A stretch of DNA of 9,975 nt, taken from assembly GCA_019894815.1 (NCBI GenBank), contig JAGXNU010000065.1, positions 1-9,975 on the forward strand, given 5' to 3'. This DNA is from Promethearchaeota archaeon (lineage in GTDB: Archaea > Asgardarchaeota > Lokiarchaeia > Sigyniarchaeales > SOKP01). The position numbers and the translations under genes are program-made. Below, piece after piece: positions 1-7,185 of the stretch (position 1 is the first letter of the stretch; every line of letters begins with the position of its first letter). Below the pieces are notes generated by a model. The model was not told the DNA's origin. It worked only from the letters and a program-made list of their open reading frames with translations, and searched no databases.

Positions 1-124
1 ACGTAAACACAGCTCCCTTAGTACCGAACTGATTTTCCATCTTTTTTCTATCTTTACGAGCAGCAGTTTGCTTCCACTTTTCGAAGATAGAGTCTAGATT
101 AGGAGTTTTTATTCTTACGGACAT
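1..124 (-). CDS. Partial gene, N-terminal ~41 residues of an unrecognised protein
   Basis: The minus strand has an ATG at 124-122 followed by 41 codons that stay open to the left edge, so the gene continues outside the window. The visible peptide begins MSVRIKTPNLDSIFEKW and is rich in Lys and Arg, with a run near residues 23-28 (RKDRKK). It has no signal peptide or membrane segment, so a soluble and possibly nucleic-acid- or ribosome-associated protein is conceivable, but I do not recognise the family. An upstream ATG at 134-132 is in another frame and reaches a stop after 11 codons, so 124 is the better start. It is divergent from the small gene at 328, and the two share a spacer of about 200 bases. 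Confidence 0.6.
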   Translation of the reverse strand, partial: MSVRIKTPNLDSIFEKWKQTAARKDRKKMENQFGTKGAVFT

Positions 125-275
125 TTTTAGTCATTCTCACTATTTTTTTTTCTTAAATTGAATTCAAATAATAAAGATATAGAATACATTCATGATTTTA
201 AAACTATTTATCCTATTATGTATAGAGTTGACTTGAATTTCGAATTGTAAATAGTTAAATTAGAATAATTTATAA

Positions 276-285
276 TTTTATATAG
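276..285 (+). promoter_or_regulatory. Candidate archaeal TATA box for the 328-495 gene
   Basis: The string TTTTATATAG resembles an archaeal TATA element. A transcription start about 25 bases downstream would fall near 305, giving a short leader of about 20 bases before the ATG at 328. The whole 125-327 spacer is AT-rich, so chance matches are frequent. I see nothing else convincing in that spacer, which must also hold the promoter of the divergent gene at 124. Confidence 0.3.
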
Positions 286-327
286 ATTGAAATAATAATT
301 CTAAGATTAAATTTCTAAACATAACTC

Positions 328-495
328 ATGTCAGCAGAAGAACGTCAAGCAGTAGAATATTTTATCCAATGGATGAGCCCAAGTGGTGGGGGATTAGCAG
401 ACTGGGTTTCGTACTATCTTAACCAAGGAGATGAAGCAAAACTCCGTCAAATTAAAGAAATTTATGATAAAATTAAACAGATATTTGGATTTTAA
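328..495 (+). CDS. Small 55-residue protein of unknown function
   Basis: An ATG at 328 opens a 55-codon frame ending in TAA at 493-495. The product starts MSAEERQAVEYFIQWM and ends IKQIFGF. Its composition is that of a real folded protein: an acidic N-terminal helix, a glycine turn near residues 19-22 (SGGG), an aromatic-rich segment (ADWVSYYL) and an amphipathic charged C-terminal helix. GC content is visibly higher than in the flanking spacers, which supports coding. It looks like a small cytosolic helical protein or protein-protein adaptor. I do not recognise a family and assign no function. It lies 90 bases upstream of the helicase gene on the same strand and could be cotranscribed with it. 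No Shine-Dalgarno site is visible. Confidence 0.6.
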   Translation: MSAEERQAVEYFIQWMSPSGGGLADWVSYYLNQGDEAKLRQIKEIYDKIKQIFGF

Positions 496-585
496 GTTTC
501 TGCTAATTGAATTAATATATCATAAACTTGATTTAGATTGTTTCATTGTATCTCATTATAGTATTGAGTAAAAGTAGTTTTTCAA

Positions 586-3249
586 ATGAGCTTAATTTCA
601 AGGGATTTTTTCATTGTATTAAATAGAAATCAAGGTAATTTGAAAGATCTTCTGTACGATATCAATTTCTTCTACTTGAAATCATTTAAAGAGAAGAATT
701 TCACTTTTTCTTACGTTAATAACCCATTTTTTCAAGGTTCTGTTATATTTGGATTAGATTTTAAAAATAAAATGAGACCTGTTAATTTAACCAAGTTTCA
801 AAAAGATGGCTCGACTGAACTTCTTGATCCACGCCTTTTCAAGAAATTCCTACTTGATGATAAAAACCGATTCGTAGCATTTTCTAATCAAACTGATCCT
901 GATGAATTTACTCCAGTCAATAGCATGCTTGAGAGTTTTCAGTTTGATAAGAACAAGATCATTGAATTAACTTTTTGCAAATCTTGCTTGAATAAAAGAA
1001 TATTTAAGATCTTAAGTGAGAAACAGAAAATTCATTCTTATCATAATGCCATCATTTGTTCAAATTGTGCTCTTGAATTAATTATCAAAGAAGTAGCATT
1101 TTCAGGATTAGTTCTTCAAGATAAATTAGATCCCAAATTAAAGAATTTTTTTAATCACATGGTTTTAAAATTCAGAGATGTCGGGAAAGTATTGAAAACA
1201 TTCAAAACAGGGTTTGATCCAGTCAAGAATAAAGAGTTAACATTATATGATAGAGAGAAAACCCCTACCGTGAGTGAGAAGTATCTGAATTTAAAAATTG
1301 CTGATATATCGATACCTAAAGAATTTAAGGATGTATTATTTAACCAGAATATAAAAACTCTTTTACCGATTCAAGCAATTTCTCTTGATGAAGGATTAAT
1401 TAGCGAAGGGAAGAATCAATTAATTATGGCACCAACATCAGCGGGAAAAACTTTAGTTGCCGAATTAGCAGGTATTTCACGTGTTATCACTGAAAAGCAC
1501 AAAATGTTATATCTAGTCCCTATTGTTGCTCTAGCAAATGTTAGAACTGAAGAATTCAAGAAGAAATATAGAAGTTTAGGCTTAAAAATAATTAAAAAAG
1601 TAGGGGAATCTATTCTTGAAAAACGTGAAAGTGATAATACAAATAATTTAATGGATGCAAATGTCATAATTGCTACTTATGAAGCTATAGATTACATCTT
1701 AAGAAGCGGAAATAAGCAATATTTAGGTAATATTGGAACAATCATCATCGATGAAATCCAAACATTAATCGATAATGAGAGAGGTTTTATTTTGGATGGA
1801 TTAATTTCTCGTCTAAAATTCTTATACCCCACTAGTCAATACTTATACTTGAGTGCTACTATTGGAGCACCTCAGGATCTTGCTAATAATTTAGAATGTA
1901 TACTAATCAGATATAACAACAGACCCGTCCCTATTGAACGTCACTTATTATTATGTCTAAATGAAAATGTTAAATATAAATACATTGTTAAGCTCATTAG
2001 ATCTTCATATTCAAGGACATCTAAATATGGATTTAAGGGTCAAACTATTGTTTTTACAAATACCAGGAAAAAATGTGAAGCTTTAGCGGCTTATCTACGT
2101 GATAGACAGATTAGAGCGCGTCCTTACCATTCTGGACTAACATATGAAGAACGTAAAATTGTAGAAATTGAATTTCAAAAACAAAAGATTTCTTCTGTGG
2201 TAGCAACAGCAGCATTAGCAGCAGGAGTGGATTTTCCAGCGGAGCAAGTCATATTTGAATCACTTGGGATGGGCATTAAAATTCTAACTGTTGCTGAATT
2301 TGAACAAATGCTAGGCCGAGCAGGTAGATTGAAAAAGCATGAGAAAGGATTAGCATATCTTCTCGTTGAGCCTAGTAAAATTTATTCTCCTAAATTGAAA
2401 TTAACAGAAGAAAATATCGCAATTTCGTTACTGAATGGAAAAATAAAAGATTATCAATTAGATCCTAATGGAGATCGCTCCCTTACTGAATTACTTGCCT
2501 TTTTCTCTATTTTCCAAGAATATATTGATAAATCGGATGTATTTACATTCTATAATTCTTTAATCAATGGAAATTATGATTTAGATTCTTTTATTAAGGA
2601 ATTAGTCAAAATGAAATTGATTAAGAGAGATCAAATTACTTATAAACCGACAAATTTAGGAATTGCTATTGCTAAATCTTTTCTTACTGTAGAACAAGGT
2701 TTAGATTTGATAAATAAATTAAAAAATAAGAGAGAATCACTCATTGATATTGTGTTAAATCTTAAACCATTGAAGAATGTCTATCTATCTAAGAAAATAG
2801 CTGCGGATTTATCCCAAAATGTAAACATGAAATACTTTTCTAACAATTTCTTCAGTAATAGCGTGCTAAGTTTGATGAATGCTGAATATGTGAAGAAAAG
2901 AAAGAAATTTTCAGATAGTTTCATAAAATTAATCACTAAGTGGGTATCAGAATTTTTTAATTGTAGTTGTAAAGACAATCCCTATTGCGAGTGTGGAAGA
3001 CTAAATCTAGAAAGAATAATTTTAAACTTGCGAACTGAAAATCAGTTATCTATTGATGGAATAAGCGATTACTTGATGGAGGAATATAGCATTCAAGTTT
3101 TTAAAGGTGATATAGTTGATTATTTGGAGAGTTTAATATACTCGTTTGAAAGTTTATTTAATATTTCAAAAGGGTTACCCAAACTAGACCCTAATTATAA
3201 GAAGGAACTTTTAGAGATTCCCGAAATAATAGAAAGAATAAAGAATTGA
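586..3249 (+). CDS. Ski2-like superfamily 2 helicase with cysteine clusters (ASH-Ski2/MJ1401-like)
   Basis: This 887-residue protein is an ATP-dependent SF2 helicase of the Ski2-like type. Motifs seen in order are: a Q-like LPIQ (260-263), Walker A PTSAGKT (283-289), Walker B DEIQ (389-392), SAT (423-425), motif IV-like VFTNTR (489-494), motif V ATAALAAGVDFP (540-551) and motif VI QMLGRAGR (574-581). A four-cysteine cluster, CxxC at 131/134 and 158/161, precedes the helicase core and probably binds zinc. A second cluster, CxC at 793/795 and CxCG at 801/803, lies near the C-terminus. An N-terminal extension with a zinc finger fits the archaeal ASH-Ski2 group, which in Thermococcales works with RNase J and the exosome in RNA turnover; that assignment is my inference. 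It is less like Hel308, which lacks this N-terminal extension. DEIQ replaces the usual DExH of Ski2-like enzymes. The ATG at 586 has no Shine-Dalgarno, and an AT-rich element near 554-560 would suit a nearly leaderless transcript. Confidence 0.9.
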   Translation: MSLISRDFFIVLNRNQGNLKDLLYDINFFYLKSFKEKNFTFSYVNNPFFQGSVIFGLDFKNKMRPVNLTKFQKDGSTELLDPRLFKKFLLDDKNRFVAFSNQTDPDEFTPVNSMLESFQFDKNKIIELTFCKSCLNKRIFKILSEKQKIHSYHNAIICSNCALELIIKEVAFSGLVLQDKLDPKLKNFFNHMVLKFRDVGKVLKTFKTGFDPVKNKELTLYDREKTPTVSEKYLNLKIADISIPKEFKDVLFNQNIKTLLPIQAISLDEGLISEGKNQLIMAPTSAGKTLVAELAGISRVITEKHKMLYLVPIVALANVRTEEFKKKYRSLGLKIIKKVGESILEKRESDNTNNLMDANVIIATYEAIDYILRSGNKQYLGNIGTIIIDEIQTLIDNERGFILDGLISRLKFLYPTSQYLYLSATIGAPQDLANNLECILIRYNNRPVPIERHLLLCLNENVKYKYIVKLIRSSYSRTSKYGFKGQTIVFTNTRKKCEALAAYLRDRQIRARPYHSGLTYEERKIVEIEFQKQKISSVVATAALAAGVDFPAEQVIFESLGMGIKILTVAEFEQMLGRAGRLKKHEKGLAYLLVEPSKIYSPKLKLTEENIAISLLNGKIKDYQLDPNGDRSLTELLAFFSIFQEYIDKSDVFTFYNSLINGNYDLDSFIKELVKMKLIKRDQITYKPTNLGIAIAKSFLTVEQGLDLINKLKNKRESLIDIVLNLKPLKNVYLSKKIAADLSQNVNMKYFSNNFFSNSVLSLMNAEYVKKRKKFSDSFIKLITKWVSEFFNCSCKDNPYCECGRLNLERIILNLRTENQLSIDGISDYLMEEYSIQVFKGDIVDYLESLIYSFESLFNISKGLPKLDPNYKKELLEIPEIIERIKN

Positions 3250-3352
3250 AGAAATTTCAATATAAATAAATATTTAACTAAGAAATTAATTGATTAATAA
3301 TAATAGAAAGAAATATTAATCCTTACGAATCATTTTCAAATAGCACGTTCTC

Positions 3353-4300
3353 ATGATTTACACGATCTTTTTATACCAAGCTAGTAGTGGATTATTAATC
3401 TATGATCAAAATTTTCAAAAATTAGATAAAGGAAATATAGAGCTATTTGGTTCATTTTTTGCTGCTATTAAGTCATTCGTAACTGAGTTAGTACTAGATG
3501 GATCAAAAGAATTAAAAAATATAGATTTAGGAGAATATAGCATAGTTATATCTTCAATTAAGAGATTTGATGTTGATATAGTCATCATTACAGATAAGGA
3601 AGATATCAAAATAGTTAATAAACTCCTCCCTAAAATAATTAAACTACTCAATCAATTTGAAGACCAGTTTCTTTTATGGGATGGGGATCGTAGTGAATTT
3701 AACATTTTAGAACTTCCTCTTACTGATTTAGTAACAGCAAATAATAAAGATGCAAGAAAATCACTAATTGAAAAGCCTGATCAAATTCTAAAGTCAATAT
3801 GGGCACAAAGAAAACAAATTTCTGAAGAAACTCGTGAAAATTTAATTCAAGAAAGAGATCTATTAATTTACAAAATTGAAAAGTCTCCACTATTACCTAG
3901 TAATTTATCAATGTCAGAAAATGTGGTTCAGCTTTCGGAACAATTACGTGATGAGGATACGTTTTTAAGATATCAAAATGAAGTAAATCGATTAAAAAAC
4001 GAAATCAAGGACGCAAAATTCAAGCTAAAACATTATCTGACTAATATGAAGACATCATTAAATCATGCAATAGAAAAATTAGGAACTAAACTCATTTCAG
4101 CAGGAGATTATAAAGATACATACTTAAGTCTATATTCATTTAGCACGAAATTACGATTATTGAAAGATAATGGATGGGAGATCTATAGAGGTATGGCTAA
4201 CAAGCTAATTGATAAAGAAAATGTACCTGATAAAGAAATTTCTCAAACAATTCATAGTATTTTAAAAATGAGTGAGAATATAGAAGAGTATCTGGATTAA
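3353..4300 (+). CDS. Longin-like domain protein with C-terminal coiled coil (Asgard type)
   Basis: This is a 315-residue soluble protein. Residues 1 to about 105 read as a longin/roadblock-type alpha/beta domain: a first strand pair (IYTIFLYQASSGLLIYDQ), a helix (LFGSFFAAIKSFVTELV, 32-47), a strand around LGEYSIVISS (59-68), a hydrophobic strand DVDIVIITDKED (73-84) and a closing helix (86-101). This order is common in many Asgard proteins related to vesicle-traffic longins and GTPase regulators. From about 140 to the end it is helical, with a charged heptad-like coiled-coil segment around 195-235. There is no membrane segment. The precise role is unknown; a scaffold or regulator of a small GTPase is an inference from the fold. 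It follows the helicase by 103 bases on the same strand and ends 4 bases from the oppositely directed GTPase gene. No Shine-Dalgarno is visible before the ATG. Confidence 0.75.
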   Translation: MIYTIFLYQASSGLLIYDQNFQKLDKGNIELFGSFFAAIKSFVTELVLDGSKELKNIDLGEYSIVISSIKRFDVDIVIITDKEDIKIVNKLLPKIIKLLNQFEDQFLLWDGDRSEFNILELPLTDLVTANNKDARKSLIEKPDQILKSIWAQRKQISEETRENLIQERDLLIYKIEKSPLLPSNLSMSENVVQLSEQLRDEDTFLRYQNEVNRLKNEIKDAKFKLKHYLTNMKTSLNHAIEKLGTKLISAGDYKDTYLSLYSFSTKLRLLKDNGWEIYRGMANKLIDKENVPDKEISQTIHSILKMSENIEEYLD

Positions 4301-4304
4301 TGAT

Positions 4305-5513
4305 TTAAATTGTAAATAATTCTATGATATCGTTATCTTCTACTTTATAATCTAATCCACATTTCTTACGATATGTTCCTTCTCTAGTGACAATGGCATG
4401 ATCAAATTTCTCATAGAAACTCCGATGTATTTTTATCGCTACATCTCTTATACTCATTTTCGAATCCAAAATCAAGGGTTTTTCTGCTATTACTCCCTTA
4501 TGACACGTAAAAACCTTAATTTTTTTTAAGAAATCTAATACTATTTTTCCGAATTCGGGAGAAAATTCCCTTTTTTTTGCACTACTACCGAGTATTACGG
4601 GATAATTACCCGAATAATGTTCTTTTAAATCCTCGAAAGACTCTTGAGTATGAGGGAGATCTCCCTTTGTACCCAAAATGAGTACTTTTTTATATACAAT
4701 GGATGGATTTAATGCGTCTACAATTTGATCTAATGTAACCTTACCATATATTTTAACAGTCCCATTCCTTATTCCACTAGCATATACAATATCTTTTATC
4801 TTTTCTGATAATTCTGATAAATCTTTAATTTTTTTTGCTTCTTTAGTTAGATAAAATACCTGAATCTTATTAGAACCTGTTTTTTCAATCAAAATTGGAT
4901 GAGGAGTTATATTCAACCGGATATTTGATTCGTTTAACTCATTTTCTATCATCGATATTTGATCATCTACGTTTCGAGATAAATCAACACAAATTACAAC
5001 ACAGTCACAGGATCTAATCTGAGAAAGAATTTCTTTACCATTTCCCACTCCATTAGAGGCCCCAATCATAATTGAAGGCATATCTACTAACTGAATTTTT
5101 ATTTTTTGCTCTTCATAAATGCCAATTTCAGGTACAGGAGTGAATCTACCAATTTTATTTTTAGCGGCTCCAGTTAATAGATTCAATATTGATGTCTTAC
5201 CAACTCCGGGCATGTGATAATCACTGACTAGAATTACTTGGATTCCTTCCCTTTTTATTGAAAATGGACTCGTTTTCTTCCCTGCTTTTGCCCTTTCTTT
5301 GATATTCTCTTGTTCTCTCCTCAATTTAGCGAGACGAGTTTTATTTAATGCTACAATCTTTTCTGTTGCTTTATGTTTGGGAACGAGAGAAAGAAATTCT
5401 TCAAGGCATCTAATTTTTACATCAATTGTTTTAGCATCCAGATATTTATTGTATGCTGCTTGCGCTTCTGCACCTATATTAGAACTCACGATATAATCCT
5501 CGAATGAACTCAA
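4305..5513 (-). CDS. Divergent DRG-family GTPase with C-terminal TGS domain, altered G motifs
   Basis: The 402-residue product has the DRG (OBG-HflX-like) layout. It starts with an N-terminal helical segment with the family-like PKHKATEKIVALNKTRLAKL (45-64), followed by the GTPase core. A mid-domain insertion (about 200-275) ends in GTVKIYGKVTLDQIVDAL, matching the DRG S5D2L region. The C-terminal TGS domain spans about 333-402 and ends LDYKVEDNDIIEL. Normal DRG proteins bind GTP and associate with translating ribosomes. Here the P-loop is HMPGVGKT (100-107, first Gly lost), G3 is DMPS in place of DxPG (144-147), and G4 is TKGD in place of NKxD (282-285). A G5-like SSA follows at 310-312. The start at 5513 is TTG: an in-frame TAA lies 15 bases upstream and the first Met is residue 101, so a non-ATG start is forced, with GTG at codon 9 as the alternative. 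It may be a weak or pseudo-GTPase. Confidence 0.85.
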   Translation of the reverse strand: MSSFEDYIVSSNIGAEAQAAYNKYLDAKTIDVKIRCLEEFLSLVPKHKATEKIVALNKTRLAKLRREQENIKERAKAGKKTSPFSIKREGIQVILVSDYHMPGVGKTSILNLLTGAAKNKIGRFTPVPEIGIYEEQKIKIQLVDMPSIMIGASNGVGNGKEILSQIRSCDCVVICVDLSRNVDDQISMIENELNESNIRLNITPHPILIEKTGSNKIQVFYLTKEAKKIKDLSELSEKIKDIVYASGIRNGTVKIYGKVTLDQIVDALNPSIVYKKVLILGTKGDLPHTQESFEDLKEHYSGNYPVILGSSAKKREFSPEFGKIVLDFLKKIKVFTCHKGVIAEKPLILDSKMSIRDVAIKIHRSFYEKFDHAIVTREGTYRKKCGLDYKVEDNDIIELFTI

Positions 5514-5527
5514 ATCGTAATAATGAA

Positions 5528-5541
5528 CTTATTGTAATAAG
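5528..5541. repeat. Short palindrome upstream of the DRG-like gene
   Basis: CTTATTGTAATAAG has perfect 6-base arms around a 2-base centre and ends 14 bases before the TTG start at 5513. A TATA-like minus-strand element (TTATTTAA, 5566-5559) would place a transcription start near the palindrome, so an operator is possible. In such AT-rich DNA it may equally be chance. Confidence 0.25.
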
Positions 5542-5652
5542 GTTTTTTCGTTGAAAGCTTAAATAAGAGTACAACAAAGTAACAAATCTAAAACCAATCA
5601 AATTAGAAAAAACTTTTTATCTTTATTTTTTTCTATTGCTGTTGAGCAAATC

Positions 5653-6108
5653 TTAAAAGATAGATCTAAAACGATCTTCAGTTTTTAATTTGAGATCTCC
5701 GATAACATCATCAATTCTGCTCTCAAACTTACTGAATGCTTTATCTTTTTTAGAAAATATATCATTTAAAGAGTATCTATTAAGAAAATATGAGTTGAGT
5801 TCTTCTAAATGCTTTTTAACAATCTCAGGATCAGTTTCTTTTTCAATAATGGCAAATGAAATTAGTGGTTGTTTATTTAGTGGATCATTGGGTAAGGCAA
5901 TTAAATCACAATAACAAACTAATTTAAAAGATGCTAAAGAAACGACATTTATATCATCTCCAAATACTTCAGATGTAAAACTCTCAAGTGCAGAGAGAAA
6001 TCCGGCCCTTAACTCTGGATCTAAGCCCATTCCTGTATCTGAATCATAATATTTTCTGTTTATTAAATTCCGTGTACCACAATTTATACCAAGTTCGAGA
6101 ATTGCCAT
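5653..6108 (-). CDS. Small longin-like domain protein (Asgard type)
   Basis: This 151-residue protein appears to consist of one longin/roadblock-like domain plus a short helical tail. In order there are an N-terminal strand region (AILELGINCGTRNLINRKYY, 2-21), an amphipathic helix (LDPELRAGFLSALESFTSEVF, 29-49), strands around INVVSLASFKLVCYC (53-67) and PLISFAIIEKE (80-90), and a helix DPEIVKKHLEELNSYFLNRYS (93-113). A charged helical tail follows (about 118-151). The helix beginning after DPEL with the GFLSAL pattern is the same kind of signature as LFGSFFAAIKSF in the longin-like protein at 3353-4300, so the two are likely distant paralogues. The partner and pathway are unknown; regulation of a small GTPase is inferred from the fold only. 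It lies between folD and the DRG-like GTPase on the same strand, with spacers of 92 and 139 bases. A TTTAAA element about 20 bases before the ATG suits a very short leader. Confidence 0.7.
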   Translation of the reverse strand: MAILELGINCGTRNLINRKYYDSDTGMGLDPELRAGFLSALESFTSEVFGDDINVVSLASFKLVCYCDLIALPNDPLNKQPLISFAIIEKETDPEIVKKHLEELNSYFLNRYSLNDIFSKKDKAFSKFESRIDDVIGDLKLKTEDRFRSIF

Positions 6109-6200
6109 AGTTTGGCTTATGTGTGATTTAAAATTTCAATTTGTTATTAATTCCAATTTCGTTGTATGGTATATTAATAACTTTGCTTTATATTTTTTTA

Positions 6201-7082
6201 TTATTCATTGACTAAGTTGGATTTTATCTTATTTTGATAAGCAATAAATGTGTTTCTCATTAAAAAAGAGACTGTAAGGGGACCTATACCACCTGGATTT
6301 GGAGTTATCATTCCACACTTTTCAAATACTTCATCAAAATTAACGTCTCCGCATAATTTACCATTTACTCTACTAACGCCAACATCTATGATAATAACTC
6401 CTTCTTTTATTTTTTCTTTAGTTATAAAATTCGGTTTACCTACAGCTACTACTAAAATATCAGCCATCTTTGTAAATTTCTCAATATCTATTGTAGAAGT
6501 ATGACAAACTGCCACGGTGGCATTTCTTTTTAATAATAAAAAGATTAGTGGTTTACCAACTAAATTTGAACGATTAATTATTACCGTAAACTTTCCTTTT
6601 AAATTTACATTATAATGTTCCAGAAGCGTGATAATCCCTTTCGGAGTACATGGTGCATATTCTTCATTATTATCAAATAATCTTCCTTTATTAATGGGAT
6701 GCAACCCATCAACATCTTTTAAGGGTGAGATTTGGTTAATAAAGGTTGGAGTATGAGGTTTTAAGTTATCTGGGAGAGGTATTTGGAGGAGTATCCCATG
6801 TATTGAATCATCATGATTGAGTTTCCTAATCGTCGAGATTAATTCATCTTTAGAGATAGTAGCGGGTTGCTTGATAAAAATTGATTCAATCCCAACTTCA
6901 GCACATACTTTTCTTTTAATGTTAATATAGACCTGTGAAGCAGGATCTTCTCCTACTAATATTGTAGCGAGTTTAGGTTTAATTTTGGAGATTTTATATA
7001 ATTGATTAAATTCAGATTTTAATTCAACGTTTAATTTTTGGGCAAGTTCTTTTCCATCTAAGATTTTTCCCATGATAATCAT
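6201..7082 (-). CDS. folD: Bifunctional methylenetetrahydrofolate dehydrogenase/cyclohydrolase
   Basis: FolD interconverts 5,10-methylene- and 10-formyl-tetrahydrofolate through methenyl-tetrahydrofolate, using NAD(P), in cytosolic one-carbon metabolism. The 293 residues match the usual family length and show its signatures. These are ILDGKELA near the start, LVGEDPASQVYINIKRK with the catalytic Tyr52 and Lys56, LLQIPLP with Gln100, KDVDGLHP with Asp123, PCTPKGI (144-150), the NAD(P) loop NRSNLVGKP (170-178), CHTST (193-197) and PNPGGIGPLT (261-270). Two small departures are Asn170 where a Gly is usual (GRSN) and Asn262 where Val is common in PVPGG. The catalytic residues are intact, so it should be active. 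The frame starts at 7082, but an ATG at codon 4 (7073) gives MGKILDGK, which may be the true start. Neither has a visible Shine-Dalgarno. Neighbours give no pathway clue. Confidence 0.95.
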   Translation of the reverse strand: MIIMGKILDGKELAQKLNVELKSEFNQLYKISKIKPKLATILVGEDPASQVYINIKRKVCAEVGIESIFIKQPATISKDELISTIRKLNHDDSIHGILLQIPLPDNLKPHTPTFINQISPLKDVDGLHPINKGRLFDNNEEYAPCTPKGIITLLEHYNVNLKGKFTVIINRSNLVGKPLIFLLLKRNATVAVCHTSTIDIEKFTKMADILVVAVGKPNFITKEKIKEGVIIIDVGVSRVNGKLCGDVNFDEVFEKCGMITPNPGGIGPLTVSFLMRNTFIAYQNKIKSNLVNE

Positions 7083-7148
7083 GCTATAATCTATAATATG
7101 ATATAAAATAGTAAAATAGAATCAAATTAAATAAATATTATTAGAGGT

Positions 7149-7177
7149 TAATTAAAATGTATAATTTTTTTTAATTA
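7149..7177. repeat. 9-base AT inverted repeat between toroid gene and folD
   Basis: TAATTAAAA at 7149-7157 is matched by its reverse complement TTTTAATTA at 7169-7177 with an 11-base loop. It lies just past the stop of the surface-protein gene (7186) and about 70 bases upstream of folD. It could be a weak transcript end or an upstream folD element. Both arms are pure A/T, so chance is likely. Confidence 0.2.
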
Positions 7178-7185
7178 GGACAAGA

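Noticed and set aside
132..134. ATG at 134 as start of the left-edge minus-strand gene
   Set aside because: It is in a different frame and meets a stop after 11 codons.
1416..1667. Minus-strand open frame inside the helicase
   Set aside because: It is antisense to the Walker A region of the helicase and shows no protein-like motifs; similar shadows at 2781-2978, 3415-3651, 5299-5496, 5690-5914, 6250-6504 and 9464-9664 were dropped for the same reason.
586..3249. Helicase as Hel308 DNA-repair helicase
   Set aside because: The long N-terminal extension with a four-cysteine cluster and the C-terminal CxC/CxCG cluster do not fit Hel308.
5600..5640. Poly-T/A runs as terminators in the GTPase/longin spacer
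   Set aside because: The runs are short and such tracts occur throughout the AT-rich spacers, so no specific terminator can be called.
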